From positions 12,817 to 76,816 of the forward strand of contig CAXTVM010000011.1 of NCBI GenBank assembly GCA_964247725.1: DNA of 64,000 bases. The letters are read 5' to 3'. Origin of the DNA: Lichenicola sp964247725 (GTDB lineage Bacteria; Pseudomonadota; Alphaproteobacteria; Acetobacterales; Acetobacteraceae). Made by a program: the position numbers and the translations under genes. Numbering within the stretch: position 1 is the stretch's first letter; every line of letters begins with the position of its first letter. Positions 42,430 to 51,443 of this stretch are shown piece after piece. The notes under the pieces were generated by a model. That model saw nothing but the letters and a program-made list of their open reading frames with translations, made no database searches and was not told the origin of the DNA.

Positions 42430-43614
42430 ATGGCTGTCGAGGAGAGGAGGCTCCTGATCGAGGGGTGGCGGGGCGTCAACCATTCGTTCGCGCTGATCAA
42501 CCAGCACCAGATCCTGGCATTGCGGCGTCTTGCAGGCATGCGGGTGTTTCACCGCGACCTGCCGTTCGCGTTCCCGCACTGGAACACCGCGGAGAACGAC
42601 GCCGGCTTCGACGACGATGATCGCGCATCGCTCGACGCGCCGCGCGAACCGGATCCGGATCTCGATGTCATCGACGGCGTCTACCGGATCTGCTCGCCGT
42701 TCCGGACCGGCGCCGACAGTCTCCATCCGACCTCGCGCACGACCACCTTCATGATCACCGAGCTCGGCCTGTCGCCGGCGAGCTTCTGCGCCGGGGCGGA
42801 CCGGTCCGCGTTCTTCACGCAAGGCCGCAACCGCATCGTCACCTCGACCGCCTGGTCGAGGGAGCGGATCGTGGAGTACGGCTTCGACGGCGACCGGGTG
42901 CATACGGCGCCGCTCGGCGTCGACACGGCGATCTTCCAGCCGGCCTGGCCGGATGCCCGGGCGCGCAGCAGGGCCGCCCTCGGGATCGCCGCCGACGAGA
43001 CCGTGTTCCTGAACATCGGCGCGCCGCTCTGGAACAAGGGCACCGACATCCTGCTCAAGGTCTTCGCCCTGCTGCGCCTGAACGGCCTGGGCGTGCGGCT
43101 GATGGTCAAGGATCAGCAGGGGATCTACGGGGTCCGCCTGGACACCATGATCCAGAGCGTCGGCCGGGAGTTCCCGCCGCTGCTGCAGGACGCGGTGCTG
43201 TCCGGCATCACGACGATCCCGATGAACCTGTCGCCGCGGCAGCTCTGCGCGCTCTACGGTGCCGCGGACTGCTACGTCTCGCCGTATCGTGCGGAGGGGT
43301 TCAACCTGCCGGTGCTGGAGGCGATCGCCTGCGCCGTGCCCACGATCGTGACGCGCGGCGGGGCGACCGACGATTTCTGCGACGACGCCACCTCGTGGCG
43401 GGTCGAGGGCCGGTTCGGGCGCAGGAGCGACGGCGCCGGCCTGGTCGGCGCCTACATCGAGCCGCAGGCCGACTGCCTCTACGAGGCGATGGCCGCGGTG
43501 GCCCGCGGATGGCGTCCGGACCGGGGCCGCTTCGATACCGCACGGCAGGCGGTCCTGCGGCGCTACACCTGGCAGCGTGCCGCCGAAGCGACGGCGCGCC
43601 TGGCGCTGGACTAG
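42430..43614 (+). CDS. Glycosyltransferase family 4 protein
   Basis: 394 aa retaining GT-B glycosyltransferase. The C-terminal nucleotide-sugar domain has NIGAPLWNKGTDILLKVFAL, LMVKDQQG, and the EX7E motif in YRAEGFNLPVLEAIACAVPT followed by TRGGATDDFCDD. The N-terminal acceptor domain includes TFMITELGLSPASF and TSTAWSRERIVEYGFD. ATG 42430 has AAGGGA upstream; ATG 42400 is possible. Divergent from the repeat-protein gene (180 bp between starts), so it may belong to the same glycosylation locus, extending the sugar added by the GT41 enzyme (inference). Confidence 0.88.
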   Translation: MAVEERRLLIEGWRGVNHSFALINQHQILALRRLAGMRVFHRDLPFAFPHWNTAENDAGFDDDDRASLDAPREPDPDLDVIDGVYRICSPFRTGADSLHPTSRTTTFMITELGLSPASFCAGADRSAFFTQGRNRIVTSTAWSRERIVEYGFDGDRVHTAPLGVDTAIFQPAWPDARARSRAALGIAADETVFLNIGAPLWNKGTDILLKVFALLRLNGLGVRLMVKDQQGIYGVRLDTMIQSVGREFPPLLQDAVLSGITTIPMNLSPRQLCALYGAADCYVSPYRAEGFNLPVLEAIACAVPTIVTRGGATDDFCDDATSWRVEGRFGRRSDGAGLVGAYIEPQADCLYEAMAAVARGWRPDRGRFDTARQAVLRRYTWQRAAEATARLALD

Positions 43615-43687
43615 GCCCGCGAGCCGCCGGCCTCGACGACCGCGGCCATGCGGGGGATCATCGCCCGGCACATCATGCGGGGCGACG

Positions 43688-45667
43688 ATGGACCGGTTCA
43701 GGACAGCGGCGGCACGGCCGGCATTCCACTGCACGCTGGCCGTGGCCATGCTGCTCGCGGGCAGCCTGCAGGCGGCTCCGGGTCCGGCCGGACCGGCCGG
43801 ACCGGCCGGTGCAAACGCCGACCTGGTCGCCACCGGCAACGACATCCCGCCGCACTTCACCCGGCCGACCGACGGCTTCGACTACGTCAAGCGCGACGTC
43901 ATGATCCCGATGCGCGACGGCGTCCGGCTGCACACAGTCATCGTCGTGCCGAAGGGCGCGCACGGTGCGCCGATCCTGCTGACCCGCACGCCGTACGATG
44001 CGAGCAAGCGGGCCCGGCGCGAGGACAGCCCGTCGATGGCGGCGACCCTGCCGCAGGGCGACGACGTGTTCGTGGCCGGCGGCTACATCCGGGTGTTCCA
44101 GGACCTCCGCGGCAAGTACGGCTCGGAGGGGGACTACGTGATGACGCGGCCGCCGATCGGGCCGCTGAACCCGACCACCACCGACGACAGCACCGATGCC
44201 TGGGACACGATCGACTGGCTGGTGCGGAACGTGGCCGAGGGCAACGGCCGCGTCGGCATGATCGGCTCCTCGTACGAGGGGTGGAGCGTGGTGATGGCGC
44301 TGCTGCACCCGCATCCGGCGCTGAAGGTGGCAGCGCCGGAAAGCCCGATGGTGGACGGCTGGATGGGCGACGACTGGTTCCATTACGGCGCGTTCCGGCA
44401 GCCGAACTTCGACTACTTCACCGGGCAGATGACGGCCCGGGGCGAGGGCGACCTGGTCTCCCGCCCGCGCTACGACGACTACCAGACCTTCCTCGAGGCC
44501 GGCTCGGCCGGCGACTACGCCCGCGCGGGCGGGCTCGACCAGCTGCCGTTCTGGCGCCGCATGGCGGCGCACCCGGCCTACGACGCGTTCTGGCAGGGGC
44601 AGGCGCTCGACCGGCTGGTTGCGGCGCACCCCTCCGGCGTGCCGACCCTGTGGGAGCAGGGGCTGTGGGACCAGGAGGACATGTGGGGCGCGGTGCACAG
44701 CTGGCTGGCGCTCAAGGCCCGGGGCCATGAGGCCGGCAACGTCCTGATCATGGGGCCGTGGCGGCACAGCCAGGTGAACTACGAGGGCTACGGGCTGGGG
44801 CCGCTGCTGTGGGACGGCGACACCGCGCACCAGTATCGGGCGACGGTGCTGCGCCCGTTCTTCGACCAGTACCTGAAGCCTGGCGCGCCCAGGGCCGACG
44901 TTCCCGCGGCCCTCATCTACAACACCGGGGAGAACCGCTGGGACCGGTTCGGGCAGTGGCCGCTCGCCTGCGACGCCGGCTGCGCGGCACCGATGCAGGC
45001 GCTCTACCTGCAGGCGGACCACGGGCTGTCGTTCAAGGCCCCGGCCGCCGCAGGTTCCGGCGGCGGCGACAGCTACGTGTCCGACCCGGCCAAGCCGGTG
45101 CCCTACCTGCCGCGCCCGGTGGCATTCGCCGACAGCGCGCGCTGGAAGCCCTGGCTGACCAGCGACCAGCGCAGCGTGGCCGACCGTCCGGACGTGCTCA
45201 GCTACGAGACGCCGGTGCTGACGGCGCCGGTCCGCATCTCCGGCCAGCCGGCGGCCGACCTGTTCGCCGCGACCACCGGCACCGACGCCGACTGGGTGGT
45301 CAAGCTGATCGACGTCTATCCCGGCATCGTGCCGTCCGATCCCGCCATGGGCGGCTACCAGCTGCCGATCGCCATGGACATCTTCCGCGGCCGCTACCGC
45401 GACGGCGCCTCGAAGCCGGAACCGATCCCGGCCAACCAGGTCGAGCGCTACCGCTTCACGCTGCCGCCGACCAACCACGTGTTCCTGCCGGGGCACCGGA
45501 TCATGGTGCAGGTGCAGTCGAGCTGGTTCCCGCTCTACGACCGCAACCCGCAGCGCTACGTCGACAACATCTTCTTCGCGCGCCCGTCCGACTACGTGGC
45601 GGCGACGCAGCGCATCGTGCACGCGCCGGGCCAGGCCAGCGCGGTGTGGCTGCCGGTGGCGCCGTGA
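43688..45667 (+). CDS. Secreted CocE/NonD family hydrolase (alpha-amino-acid-ester hydrolase/acylase-like)
   Basis: 659 aa with signal peptide (FHCTLAVAMLLAGSLQAAPG) followed by a short PGPAGPAGPAG spacer. Alpha/beta-hydrolase X-Pro-dipeptidyl-peptidase S15-like domain: FQDLRGKYGSEGDY (Tyr oxyanion), GMIGSSYEGW nucleophile (Ser about 194), LWEQGLWDQED (Asp) and GPWRHSQ (His). The C-terminal jelly-roll domain (ADWVVKLIDVYPG, PGHRIMVQVQSSWFPLYDRN) is the S15 C-terminal region. Homologues hydrolyse amino-acid esters, beta-lactam side chains or glutaryl amides. Substrate not predictable. Paralogous to the cytoplasmic protein at 51440. Confidence 0.9.
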   Translation: MDRFRTAAARPAFHCTLAVAMLLAGSLQAAPGPAGPAGPAGANADLVATGNDIPPHFTRPTDGFDYVKRDVMIPMRDGVRLHTVIVVPKGAHGAPILLTRTPYDASKRARREDSPSMAATLPQGDDVFVAGGYIRVFQDLRGKYGSEGDYVMTRPPIGPLNPTTTDDSTDAWDTIDWLVRNVAEGNGRVGMIGSSYEGWSVVMALLHPHPALKVAAPESPMVDGWMGDDWFHYGAFRQPNFDYFTGQMTARGEGDLVSRPRYDDYQTFLEAGSAGDYARAGGLDQLPFWRRMAAHPAYDAFWQGQALDRLVAAHPSGVPTLWEQGLWDQEDMWGAVHSWLALKARGHEAGNVLIMGPWRHSQVNYEGYGLGPLLWDGDTAHQYRATVLRPFFDQYLKPGAPRADVPAALIYNTGENRWDRFGQWPLACDAGCAAPMQALYLQADHGLSFKAPAAAGSGGGDSYVSDPAKPVPYLPRPVAFADSARWKPWLTSDQRSVADRPDVLSYETPVLTAPVRISGQPAADLFAATTGTDADWVVKLIDVYPGIVPSDPAMGGYQLPIAMDIFRGRYRDGASKPEPIPANQVERYRFTLPPTNHVFLPGHRIMVQVQSSWFPLYDRNPQRYVDNIFFARPSDYVAATQRIVHAPGQASAVWLPVAP

Positions 45668-45782
45668 TCGCGACGGCGGGGGCGGCGCGCGGCCGCCCCA
45701 TGGCGTCGCGAGGCGGCACGGATGCCGCGGTCGCACGCAGGACCGGCCATCCCGGTCCGTCCCATGCCGGAGGAACCCCCTC

Positions 45783-46400
45783 GTGAAGACCTCCCTCGCC
45801 GCCCGCATCGGCATCCTGGGCTGCGGCACGATCGTCGCCGCCACGGCCACGGCACAGACGGCGTCGCACGAGCCGTCCACCGTGCGAGCCGGCACCTATG
45901 CCGTCGAGCCGACCCACACCCAGGTCGGGTTCAGCCTGCTGCACCTGGGCTTCAGCTACTATTCGGGCGTATTCTCGGACGTGTCCGGCACCCTGCAGCT
46001 CGATCCGGCGAACCCGTCCGCCTCCAGGCTCGACGTGACGATCCCGATCGGGTCGGTCGCCACCACCAGCGCCAGCCTGGACGGCGAGCTGAAGGGTCAG
46101 GCCTGGTTCGACGCCCGCACCTACCCGACCGCGACCTTCGTCTCGACCAGGGTGACGCCGGTCGGCCGGGACGGCGCCACGATCGCCGGCACCCTCACCC
46201 TGCATGGCGTCTCGTTGCCCGAGACGCTCACGGCCCGGTTCGTCGGGGCCGGGTACAACCCGCTCGACAAGAGATACACGGTCGGCTTCGAGGCGACGGG
46301 GACGATCCGGCGCAGCGATTTCGGGGTGAAGACCTACGTGCCGCTGGTCGGCGACCAGGTGCGGCTGACGATCGCCGGCGCCTTCGAGCTGCGGGACTGA
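45783..46400 (+). CDS. YceI family periplasmic lipid-binding protein
   Basis: 205 aa with signal peptide (ARIGILGCGTIVAATATAQ). Lipocalin-like YceI barrel: YAVEPTHTQVGFSLLHLGFS at the mature N-terminus, LKGQAWFDARTYPTATFVST in the middle, GTLTLHGVSLPETL, and the closing RSDFGVKTYVPLVGDQVRLT. The family binds polyisoprenoid-type lipids. GTG start with GGAGGAA upstream. Follows the CocE hydrolase by 115 bp. Confidence 0.93.
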   Translation: MKTSLAARIGILGCGTIVAATATAQTASHEPSTVRAGTYAVEPTHTQVGFSLLHLGFSYYSGVFSDVSGTLQLDPANPSASRLDVTIPIGSVATTSASLDGELKGQAWFDARTYPTATFVSTRVTPVGRDGATIAGTLTLHGVSLPETLTARFVGAGYNPLDKRYTVGFEATGTIRRSDFGVKTYVPLVGDQVRLTIAGAFELRD

Positions 46401-46483
46401 CCGATGGCCGGGCACAGGCGACGCATCCTTTCGGCTCCCCGAAGCGTTATGGTATCGACACAACCGGACGAAGAGACGACGCC

Positions 46484-46657
46484 ATGTTGACCATCCTGAT
46501 CATCATCCTGATCCTGCTGGCGCTGGGCGGCGGCGGCTACGGCTTCCGGTCCGGCTGGTACGGCGGCCCGCGCGGCACCGGCTTCAACGGGCTGGGACTG
46601 CTGCCGCTGCTGCTGATCATTGTCGTGGTGGTGCTGCTGCTGCGCGGCGGCGTCTGA
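46484..46657 (+). CDS. Small two-helix membrane protein (DUF3309-like)
   Basis: 57 aa. Two strongly hydrophobic segments (LTILIIILILLALGGGG and LGLLPLLLIIVVVVLLLRGG) flank a short Gly/Trp-rich loop (YGFRSGWYGGPRG). This layout matches tiny DUF3309-type proteins widespread in Proteobacteria, with unknown function. Upstream AAGAGACGACGCC offers a weak ribosome-binding site. Confidence 0.7.
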   Translation: MLTILIIILILLALGGGGYGFRSGWYGGPRGTGFNGLGLLPLLLIIVVVVLLLRGGV

Positions 46658-46680
46658 TCCCGGGACCCCTGGAGGTCGGC

Positions 46681-46872
46681 GTGAGAACGGTCGCCGTGCT
46701 CGCCATTGCGCTGGTGGCCGCATCCGGCGGATCGGCATCGGCCGCGGCGTGCCGCGACGGCACGGGCAAGTTCGTCGCCTGTCCGCCGGCCGCTCCCGCG
46801 GCGGCCGCACGGTGCCGGGACGGGAAGGGCAAGTTCATCAAGTGCACCGCCGCGGCGGCGGCACCGAAATAG
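46681..46872 (+). CDS. Small secreted Cys-motif protein of unknown function
   Basis: 63 aa: signal peptide (VAVLAIALVAASGGSASAA) and a 40-residue mature part with two copies of a CRDG(T/K)GKF(V/I)xC motif separated by an Ala/Pro linker. Four Cys could form two disulfides. GTG start with GGAGG upstream. Short proteins with this CxDxxGKFxxC repeat are seen in related bacteria as hypotheticals. Not assigned. Confidence 0.6.
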   Translation: MRTVAVLAIALVAASGGSASAAACRDGTGKFVACPPAAPAAAARCRDGKGKFIKCTAAAAAPK

Positions 46873-47071
46873 CGCTTCCCGGGTCGAGGCCGCCGTAGCC
46901 AAACCGCCTCGCCCAGGCCGCTCTGCCGGCGCGACGCGGGGATCCGGTTACAATCCGTGTTGATGATCCACCGACCGAAGCCGTCCATCCGATGGTCCGA
47001 TGATAAAGGTTCTGTTACCGTTTCGCGTCGTACTTTGACGCAGACAGGCGGCCGGTCCGCCGCGGGCGGGC

Positions 47072-48082
47072 ATGTCGGGCATCGAACTCACGAACAAGGG
47101 CCTGATCAGTCTTCCCGGCAGGCGGCCCCTGAGCCGGACGCAAGGTCCGCGCACCCTGATCGTCTCCGGCGTCGCGAGGTCGGGCACCAGCATGGTGGCG
47201 CGCATCCTCCACGCCGCCGGCGTGCCCATGGGCGACGAACTCGACGACATCGTCTTCGAGGACCATGACTTCGCCGTGCTGTTCTCCCAGCCGGTGCTCG
47301 ATCAGGCGGCCTTGGACACGCTGGTGCGGCGACGTGACGAGGCGCACCGGGTCTGGGGCTTCAAGCGGCCGCACCTGCATCCGGCCGGTGCGGCGGTGAT
47401 CTCCCGGTTCCGCAACCCGTCGCTCATCATCACGCTGCGCGATCCGGTGGCGATCGCCGAGCGCAACGCCATCGCCGAGCAGCTCGACCAGCGGACGGCC
47501 CTGTCGATGGCGACGGACGACCTCCAGGAGATGGTGCGGTTCGCGCAGCTTCTGACCTGTCCGGTGCTGCTGGTCAGCTACGAGAAGGCGTTGCACGACC
47601 CCGAGCGGTTCGTCGGCCGGCTGCTCGAGTTCTGCGGCCTGCCGCGTTCCGAGGCCGAGCGCCGGCGGCTGGGTCAGCTCGTCGAGCCCGACCGCCCCGC
47701 CTACCTCGAGGCCGCCCGACGGACCTTCGAAGGCTATGTCGACGGCATCGACGGCACCATCCTCAGCGGATGGGCCTATCAGCCCATGCTCCTGCAGCCG
47801 CTGACGCTGACGGTGTTCCGGGACGACACCCCGGTGGCGGACTGCCTGGCCGACCGGCATCGGCAGGACCTGGCCGATGCCGGGATCGACGACGGCCGGC
47901 ACGGCTTCTCGGTCAACCTCGCCGGATGCGGGTTCGTGCCGGAGTCGCGGGTGACGGTCCGGGTCAAGGACCGCAGCTTCGCGCTCAACAACAGCGGCGC
48001 CAGCGCGGCGGAGCTGGGTGCGGACCTGGACGCCCTGCAGCGCGAGCTGGGCCACGACTGGGCGCTGGCGCCGTTCATCTAG
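47072..48082 (+). CDS. Sulfotransferase-like P-loop protein with C-terminal beta domain
   Basis: 336 aa. Residues 25-210 resemble a PAPS-dependent sulfotransferase: 5'-phosphosulfate loop IVSGVARSGTSMVARIL, FKRPHLHPAG, 3'-phosphate region LIITLRDPVAIAERN, and LVSYEKALHDPERFVGRLL. Residues about 220-310 form a beta-rich domain (FEGYVDGIDGTILSGWAYQP, LTVFRDDTPVADCLADRHRQ, HGFSVNLAG) of the kind also found attached to bacterial glycosyltransferases. Sulfation of a surface glycan is plausible but not demonstrated. ATG at 47072; monocistronic. Confidence 0.75.
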   Translation: MSGIELTNKGLISLPGRRPLSRTQGPRTLIVSGVARSGTSMVARILHAAGVPMGDELDDIVFEDHDFAVLFSQPVLDQAALDTLVRRRDEAHRVWGFKRPHLHPAGAAVISRFRNPSLIITLRDPVAIAERNAIAEQLDQRTALSMATDDLQEMVRFAQLLTCPVLLVSYEKALHDPERFVGRLLEFCGLPRSEAERRRLGQLVEPDRPAYLEAARRTFEGYVDGIDGTILSGWAYQPMLLQPLTLTVFRDDTPVADCLADRHRQDLADAGIDDGRHGFSVNLAGCGFVPESRVTVRVKDRSFALNNSGASAAELGADLDALQRELGHDWALAPFI

Positions 48083-48202
48083 GAGGGCGGCGCACCGCGC
48101 CGATCGCCGAAGCTGCCGGTGCGGCATCGCCGCGTCCGGTGATCGGTCCCTCGCGGCGGCGGGAATGACGACGTAGCCTGTCGGGATGAGGGCAGCGGCG
48201 AG

Positions 48203-49216
48203 ATGCACGAGGATGGCGGGATGAGCGGCGACGGGCTCGCCCGGCGCCGCCTGCTGGGGGCGGCGGCAGCGCTGCCGCTGCTGTCGGCGCCGCCGCGGTC
48301 GGCACGCGGGGCCCAGGCGATCCGGCTGCGGCTGCTCACAAACTGGTTCGCGCAGGCCGAGCACGGCGGCTTCTACCAGGCGGACGCGCGCGGGTTCTAT
48401 TGCGATGCCGGCGTCGACGTCGCCATCGCCATGGGCGGCCCTCAGGTGAACGCGATCCAGCTGCTGCTGGCCGGCGCCTGCGACGTCGTGCTGGCGCAGC
48501 CGGAACAGGTGCTGAAGGGGATGCAGAACGGGCTGCCCCTGGTCGCCGTCGCCGCCACCTTCCAGAAGGGCCTGGCCGGGCTGGTCGCCCATCCGGACGT
48601 GGCGGGACTGGGCGACCTGCGCGGGCACCCGATCCTGATCAGCACCGAGGGGCGCACCACCTTCTGGCCGTGGCTGTGCCGTACCTACGGCTTCAGCGAC
48701 GACCAGGCCGGCACCTACACCTTCAACATCCAGCCGTTCCTGTTCGACCCGCGGCTGGCGATGCAGGCCTTCGCCACCTCGGAGCCGTATGCCGTCCAGC
48801 GCCGTCGCGTACCCTACCGCTTCTTCCTGTTCGCCGATGCCGGCTATGCCGGCTACGGCAACATGCTGGTCACCACGCGGGCGACGCTGGCCGCCCGCAG
48901 GCCGGACTTGGCCGCATTCCTGCATGCCAGCGTAGCCGGCTGGCGCGACGTGCTGACCGGCGATGCGGCACCGGCGCGGCGCGCCATCATGGCGGCGAAC
49001 CCGGCGATGACCGCGGACCAGATCGACTGGTCGTTCGCCGAGATCCGCCGGCTGGAGGCGATCGCGGCACCGGGCCAGCCGATCGGCCGGCTGGATCCGG
49101 CGCGCTGGGCGCGGATCCGGGCGATGGACGTGTCCACCGGGCTGATCCCGGCCTCGCTCGACTGGCGAGGCGCCTTCACCACGGAGTTCGACGGCGCGAT
49201 GGACATGACGCTGTGA
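48203..49216 (+). CDS. ABC transporter substrate-binding protein (NMT1/THI5-like)
   Basis: 337 aa periplasmic binding protein with a Tat-like signal (ARRRLLGAAAALPLLSAPP). NMT1/THI5/SsuA family features: LLTNWFAQAEHGGFYQADAR after the signal, VNAIQLLLAGACDVVLAQPE, and TEGRTTFWPWLCRTYGF. Family ligands include hydroxymethylpyrimidine, sulfonates, nitrate and other small organics. The WFAQAEHGGFYQA pattern is the pyrimidine-type THI5 subgroup (inference). ATG 48221 is an alternative start. Its stop overlaps the creatininase start (GTGA). ATPase and permease are at the far end of the block. Confidence 0.88.
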   Translation: MHEDGGMSGDGLARRRLLGAAAALPLLSAPPRSARGAQAIRLRLLTNWFAQAEHGGFYQADARGFYCDAGVDVAIAMGGPQVNAIQLLLAGACDVVLAQPEQVLKGMQNGLPLVAVAATFQKGLAGLVAHPDVAGLGDLRGHPILISTEGRTTFWPWLCRTYGFSDDQAGTYTFNIQPFLFDPRLAMQAFATSEPYAVQRRRVPYRFFLFADAGYAGYGNMLVTTRATLAARRPDLAAFLHASVAGWRDVLTGDAAPARRAIMAANPAMTADQIDWSFAEIRRLEAIAAPGQPIGRLDPARWARIRAMDVSTGLIPASLDWRGAFTTEFDGAMDMTL

Positions 49217-50061
49217 CCGGCCCCCGCCTGCCCCGGCGCCTGTGGCAGGAGATGAGCTGGCCCGAGTTCCGCCGGCTGCCGGCCGACACGGTGGCGGTGC
49301 TGCCGGTGGGCGCCATCGAGCAGCACGGGCCGCATCTGCCGGTGTTCGTCGACAGCTGCATCAACGGCGAGCTGCTGGCGCGGGCGCTGGCGGCCGCACC
49401 GGACGACCTGGCCGTGACCGCGCTGCCGATGCAGAGCGTCGGCAAGAGCGACGAGCACGTCGCCTATCCGGGGACGCTGCTGCTGTCGGCCGAGACGCTC
49501 GCGCGGGTGCTGGTGGAGCTGGGGGAGAGCGTGGCGCGGGCCGGGGTGCGGCGGCTGCTGCTGCTGAACTCGCACGGCGGCCAGCCGCAGGTGCTCGACA
49601 TCGTCGCCCGCACGCTGCGGCGCACGCACGCGATGTTCGTGGTCAACGCGAGCTGGATGCGGCTCGGGCTGCCGGACGGGCTGTTCTCGGCCGAGGAGCG
49701 CCGCCACGGCATCCATGGCGGCGAGATCGAGACCGCGCTGATGCTGCACCTGCGGCCGGACCTGGTGCGGATGGAGCGGGCGCGCGACTTCCGCTCGGCG
49801 GCGGTCGCGATGGCCGGGCGGTGCGAGATCCTGGAGGCCGAGGGCAGGCTCGGCTTCGGCTGGCTGACCCAGGACCTGCATCCGGCCGGGGCGTGCGGCA
49901 ACGCGCGCGCCGCCACCGCCGAAGCCGGCCGGCGAGTCGCCGAGCACCAGGTCGGGCGGTTCCTGCGCCTGGTGCGCGAGATCGCCGACCACGACCTGGC
50001 CGCCCTGCGGCCGAACGATGGTATCGACGAGGACTGGGACGGAGGCGGGGACGACAGATGA
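49213..50061 (+). CDS. Creatininase family protein
   Basis: 282 aa metal-dependent amidohydrolase. Motifs: VLPVGAIEQHGPHLPVFVDS (Glu and His metal ligands), LLLNSHGGQPQVLDI near residue 117 and HGIHGGEIETALMLHLRPD near 172 (His, Glu ligands). Members hydrolyse creatinine, the formamide of flavin precursors (ArfB) or mycofactocin-type peptides; the substrate here is probably a cyclic or N-formyl amide. GTG start overlaps the binding-protein stop; its own stop overlaps the next ATG (ATGA), so the genes are translationally coupled. Confidence 0.9.
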   Translation: MTGPRLPRRLWQEMSWPEFRRLPADTVAVLPVGAIEQHGPHLPVFVDSCINGELLARALAAAPDDLAVTALPMQSVGKSDEHVAYPGTLLLSAETLARVLVELGESVARAGVRRLLLLNSHGGQPQVLDIVARTLRRTHAMFVVNASWMRLGLPDGLFSAEERRHGIHGGEIETALMLHLRPDLVRMERARDFRSAAVAMAGRCEILEAEGRLGFGWLTQDLHPAGACGNARAATAEAGRRVAEHQVGRFLRLVREIADHDLAALRPNDGIDEDWDGGGDDR

Positions 50062-51443
50062 CCGACGGCCGCATGGACGTCGCCGGCTTCCTGGCCGCCC
50101 TCGGCGGCGTGCCGGCGGAGACCGACCCGGCGCTGGTGCGGCGCAAGAGCCGCGACTTCCACTGGTACAGCCCGGCGCTGCGGCGCCAGCTCGACGGGCG
50201 GGTGGCCGACCTCGTGGTGCGGCCGCGCGACGAGGCCGAGCTGCTGCACGTGGCGGCGCTGGCCCGCCGCCACTTCGTGCCGCTGACCGCGCGCGGCGGC
50301 GGCACCGGCAACTACGGCCAGGCGGTGCCGCTGGAGGGCGGCGCCGTGGTCGACATGGGCGGCTTCGACCGGCTGCTGTGGGTGCGTGACGGCGTGGCGC
50401 GGGCAGGGGCCGGCATGAACATGCTGGCGCTGGACCGCGCGCTGCGCGCACAGGGCCGGGAGATCCGCCTCTACCCCTCGACCAAGCGCACCGCCTCGAT
50501 CGGCGGCTTCGTCTCGGGCGGCTCCGGCGGCATCGGCTCGGTCACGTGGGGCGGCCTGCGCGACCCCGGCAACCTGCTGGCGGCGCGCGTGGCGACGCTC
50601 GAGGACCCGCCGCGGATGGTCGAGCTGCGCGGCGCCGAGACGGACGCGATCAACCACACCTACGGCACCACCGCGATCGCGACCGAGCTCGAGATCCCGG
50701 TGCAGCCGGCGGTGCGCTGGCGCGAGCTGGCCTGGAGCTTCCCCGACTTCGCCGACGCCGCCCGCTTCGGACTGGCGCTGGCGGCCTCGGCCGGCATCGA
50801 GACCAAGCTGGTCACCGCCACCGACGCGGCGCTCACCCCGTTCTTCGCGGCCCTGCGCGAGGCGGTGCCGCAGGACCACGCGCTGGTCATCGCCCTGGTG
50901 GCGCCGGCCGGGCTGGAGCCGGCCGAGGCGCTGGCCCACCGGCATGGCGGCAGGCTCGGCCACGAGGGCGACCTCGCCAAGGCCGAGGACGACCCGTCGC
51001 GCACGCCGCTCTACGAGCTGACCTGGAACCACACCACGCTGCAGGTGCTGAAGCGCGACCGCGGCGTCACCTACCTGCAGTGCCTGTATCCGGCCGACGG
51101 CGTGCTGGAGCGCGTCGAACACATCCGCACGCTGTTCGGGACCGAGCTGATGATGCACCTCGAGTTCATGCCGTCGGGCGGCGCGGCCGGCCGCATGGGC
51201 TGCTCGGCGCTGCCGGTGCTGCGCACGGTCGACGAGGCGCGGATCGCCGAGATCATCCGGCTGCACGAGGCGGCGGGCGTGATGATCGCCAACCCGCACG
51301 TGTTCACCATCGAGGAGGGCGGCATCCACCGCGTCGCCTCGCCCGACCTCGCCGCCGCCAAGCAGCGCTTCGATCCGCTCGGACTGCTGAACCCGGGCAA
51401 GATGCGCAGCGCGCCGGCGCGGCCGGGATCGCGGGCCGCATGA
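50058..51443 (+). CDS. FAD-binding oxidase/dehydrogenase (PCMH/GlcD type)
   Basis: 461 aa. N-terminal PCMH-type FAD domain: VVRPRDEAELLHVAALARRH, PLTARGGGTGNYGQAVPLEG (pyrophosphate loop) and SIGGFVSGGSGGIGSVTWGG. C-terminal substrate region ends RFDPLGLLNPGKM, typical of D-lactate/glycolate oxidase-like and vanillyl-alcohol-oxidase-like enzymes. No signal peptide. Start and stop both overlap neighbours by 4 bp, so it is part of the same pathway as the creatininase and CocE hydrolase. Substrate unknown. Confidence 0.88.
   Translation: MTDGRMDVAGFLAALGGVPAETDPALVRRKSRDFHWYSPALRRQLDGRVADLVVRPRDEAELLHVAALARRHFVPLTARGGGTGNYGQAVPLEGGAVVDMGGFDRLLWVRDGVARAGAGMNMLALDRALRAQGREIRLYPSTKRTASIGGFVSGGSGGIGSVTWGGLRDPGNLLAARVATLEDPPRMVELRGAETDAINHTYGTTAIATELEIPVQPAVRWRELAWSFPDFADAARFGLALAASAGIETKLVTATDAALTPFFAALREAVPQDHALVIALVAPAGLEPAEALAHRHGGRLGHEGDLAKAEDDPSRTPLYELTWNHTTLQVLKRDRGVTYLQCLYPADGVLERVEHIRTLFGTELMMHLEFMPSGGAAGRMGCSALPVLRTVDEARIAEIIRLHEAAGVMIANPHVFTIEEGGIHRVASPDLAAAKQRFDPLGLLNPGKMRSAPARPGSRAA

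Noticed and set aside
43790..43815. GGACCGGCC repeats in the second CocE gene as a possible recombination site
   Set aside because: They encode the short PGPAGPAGPAG spacer after the signal peptide, a simple-sequence coding repeat.
39466..43860. One long minus-strand frame spanning the repeat protein, the gap and part of neighbouring genes
   Set aside because: The 100-N placeholder shifts the reading frame, so this frame leaves the real repeat sequence after the gap. The true gene is 39984-42249 with a 45-bp (modulo 408) gap.
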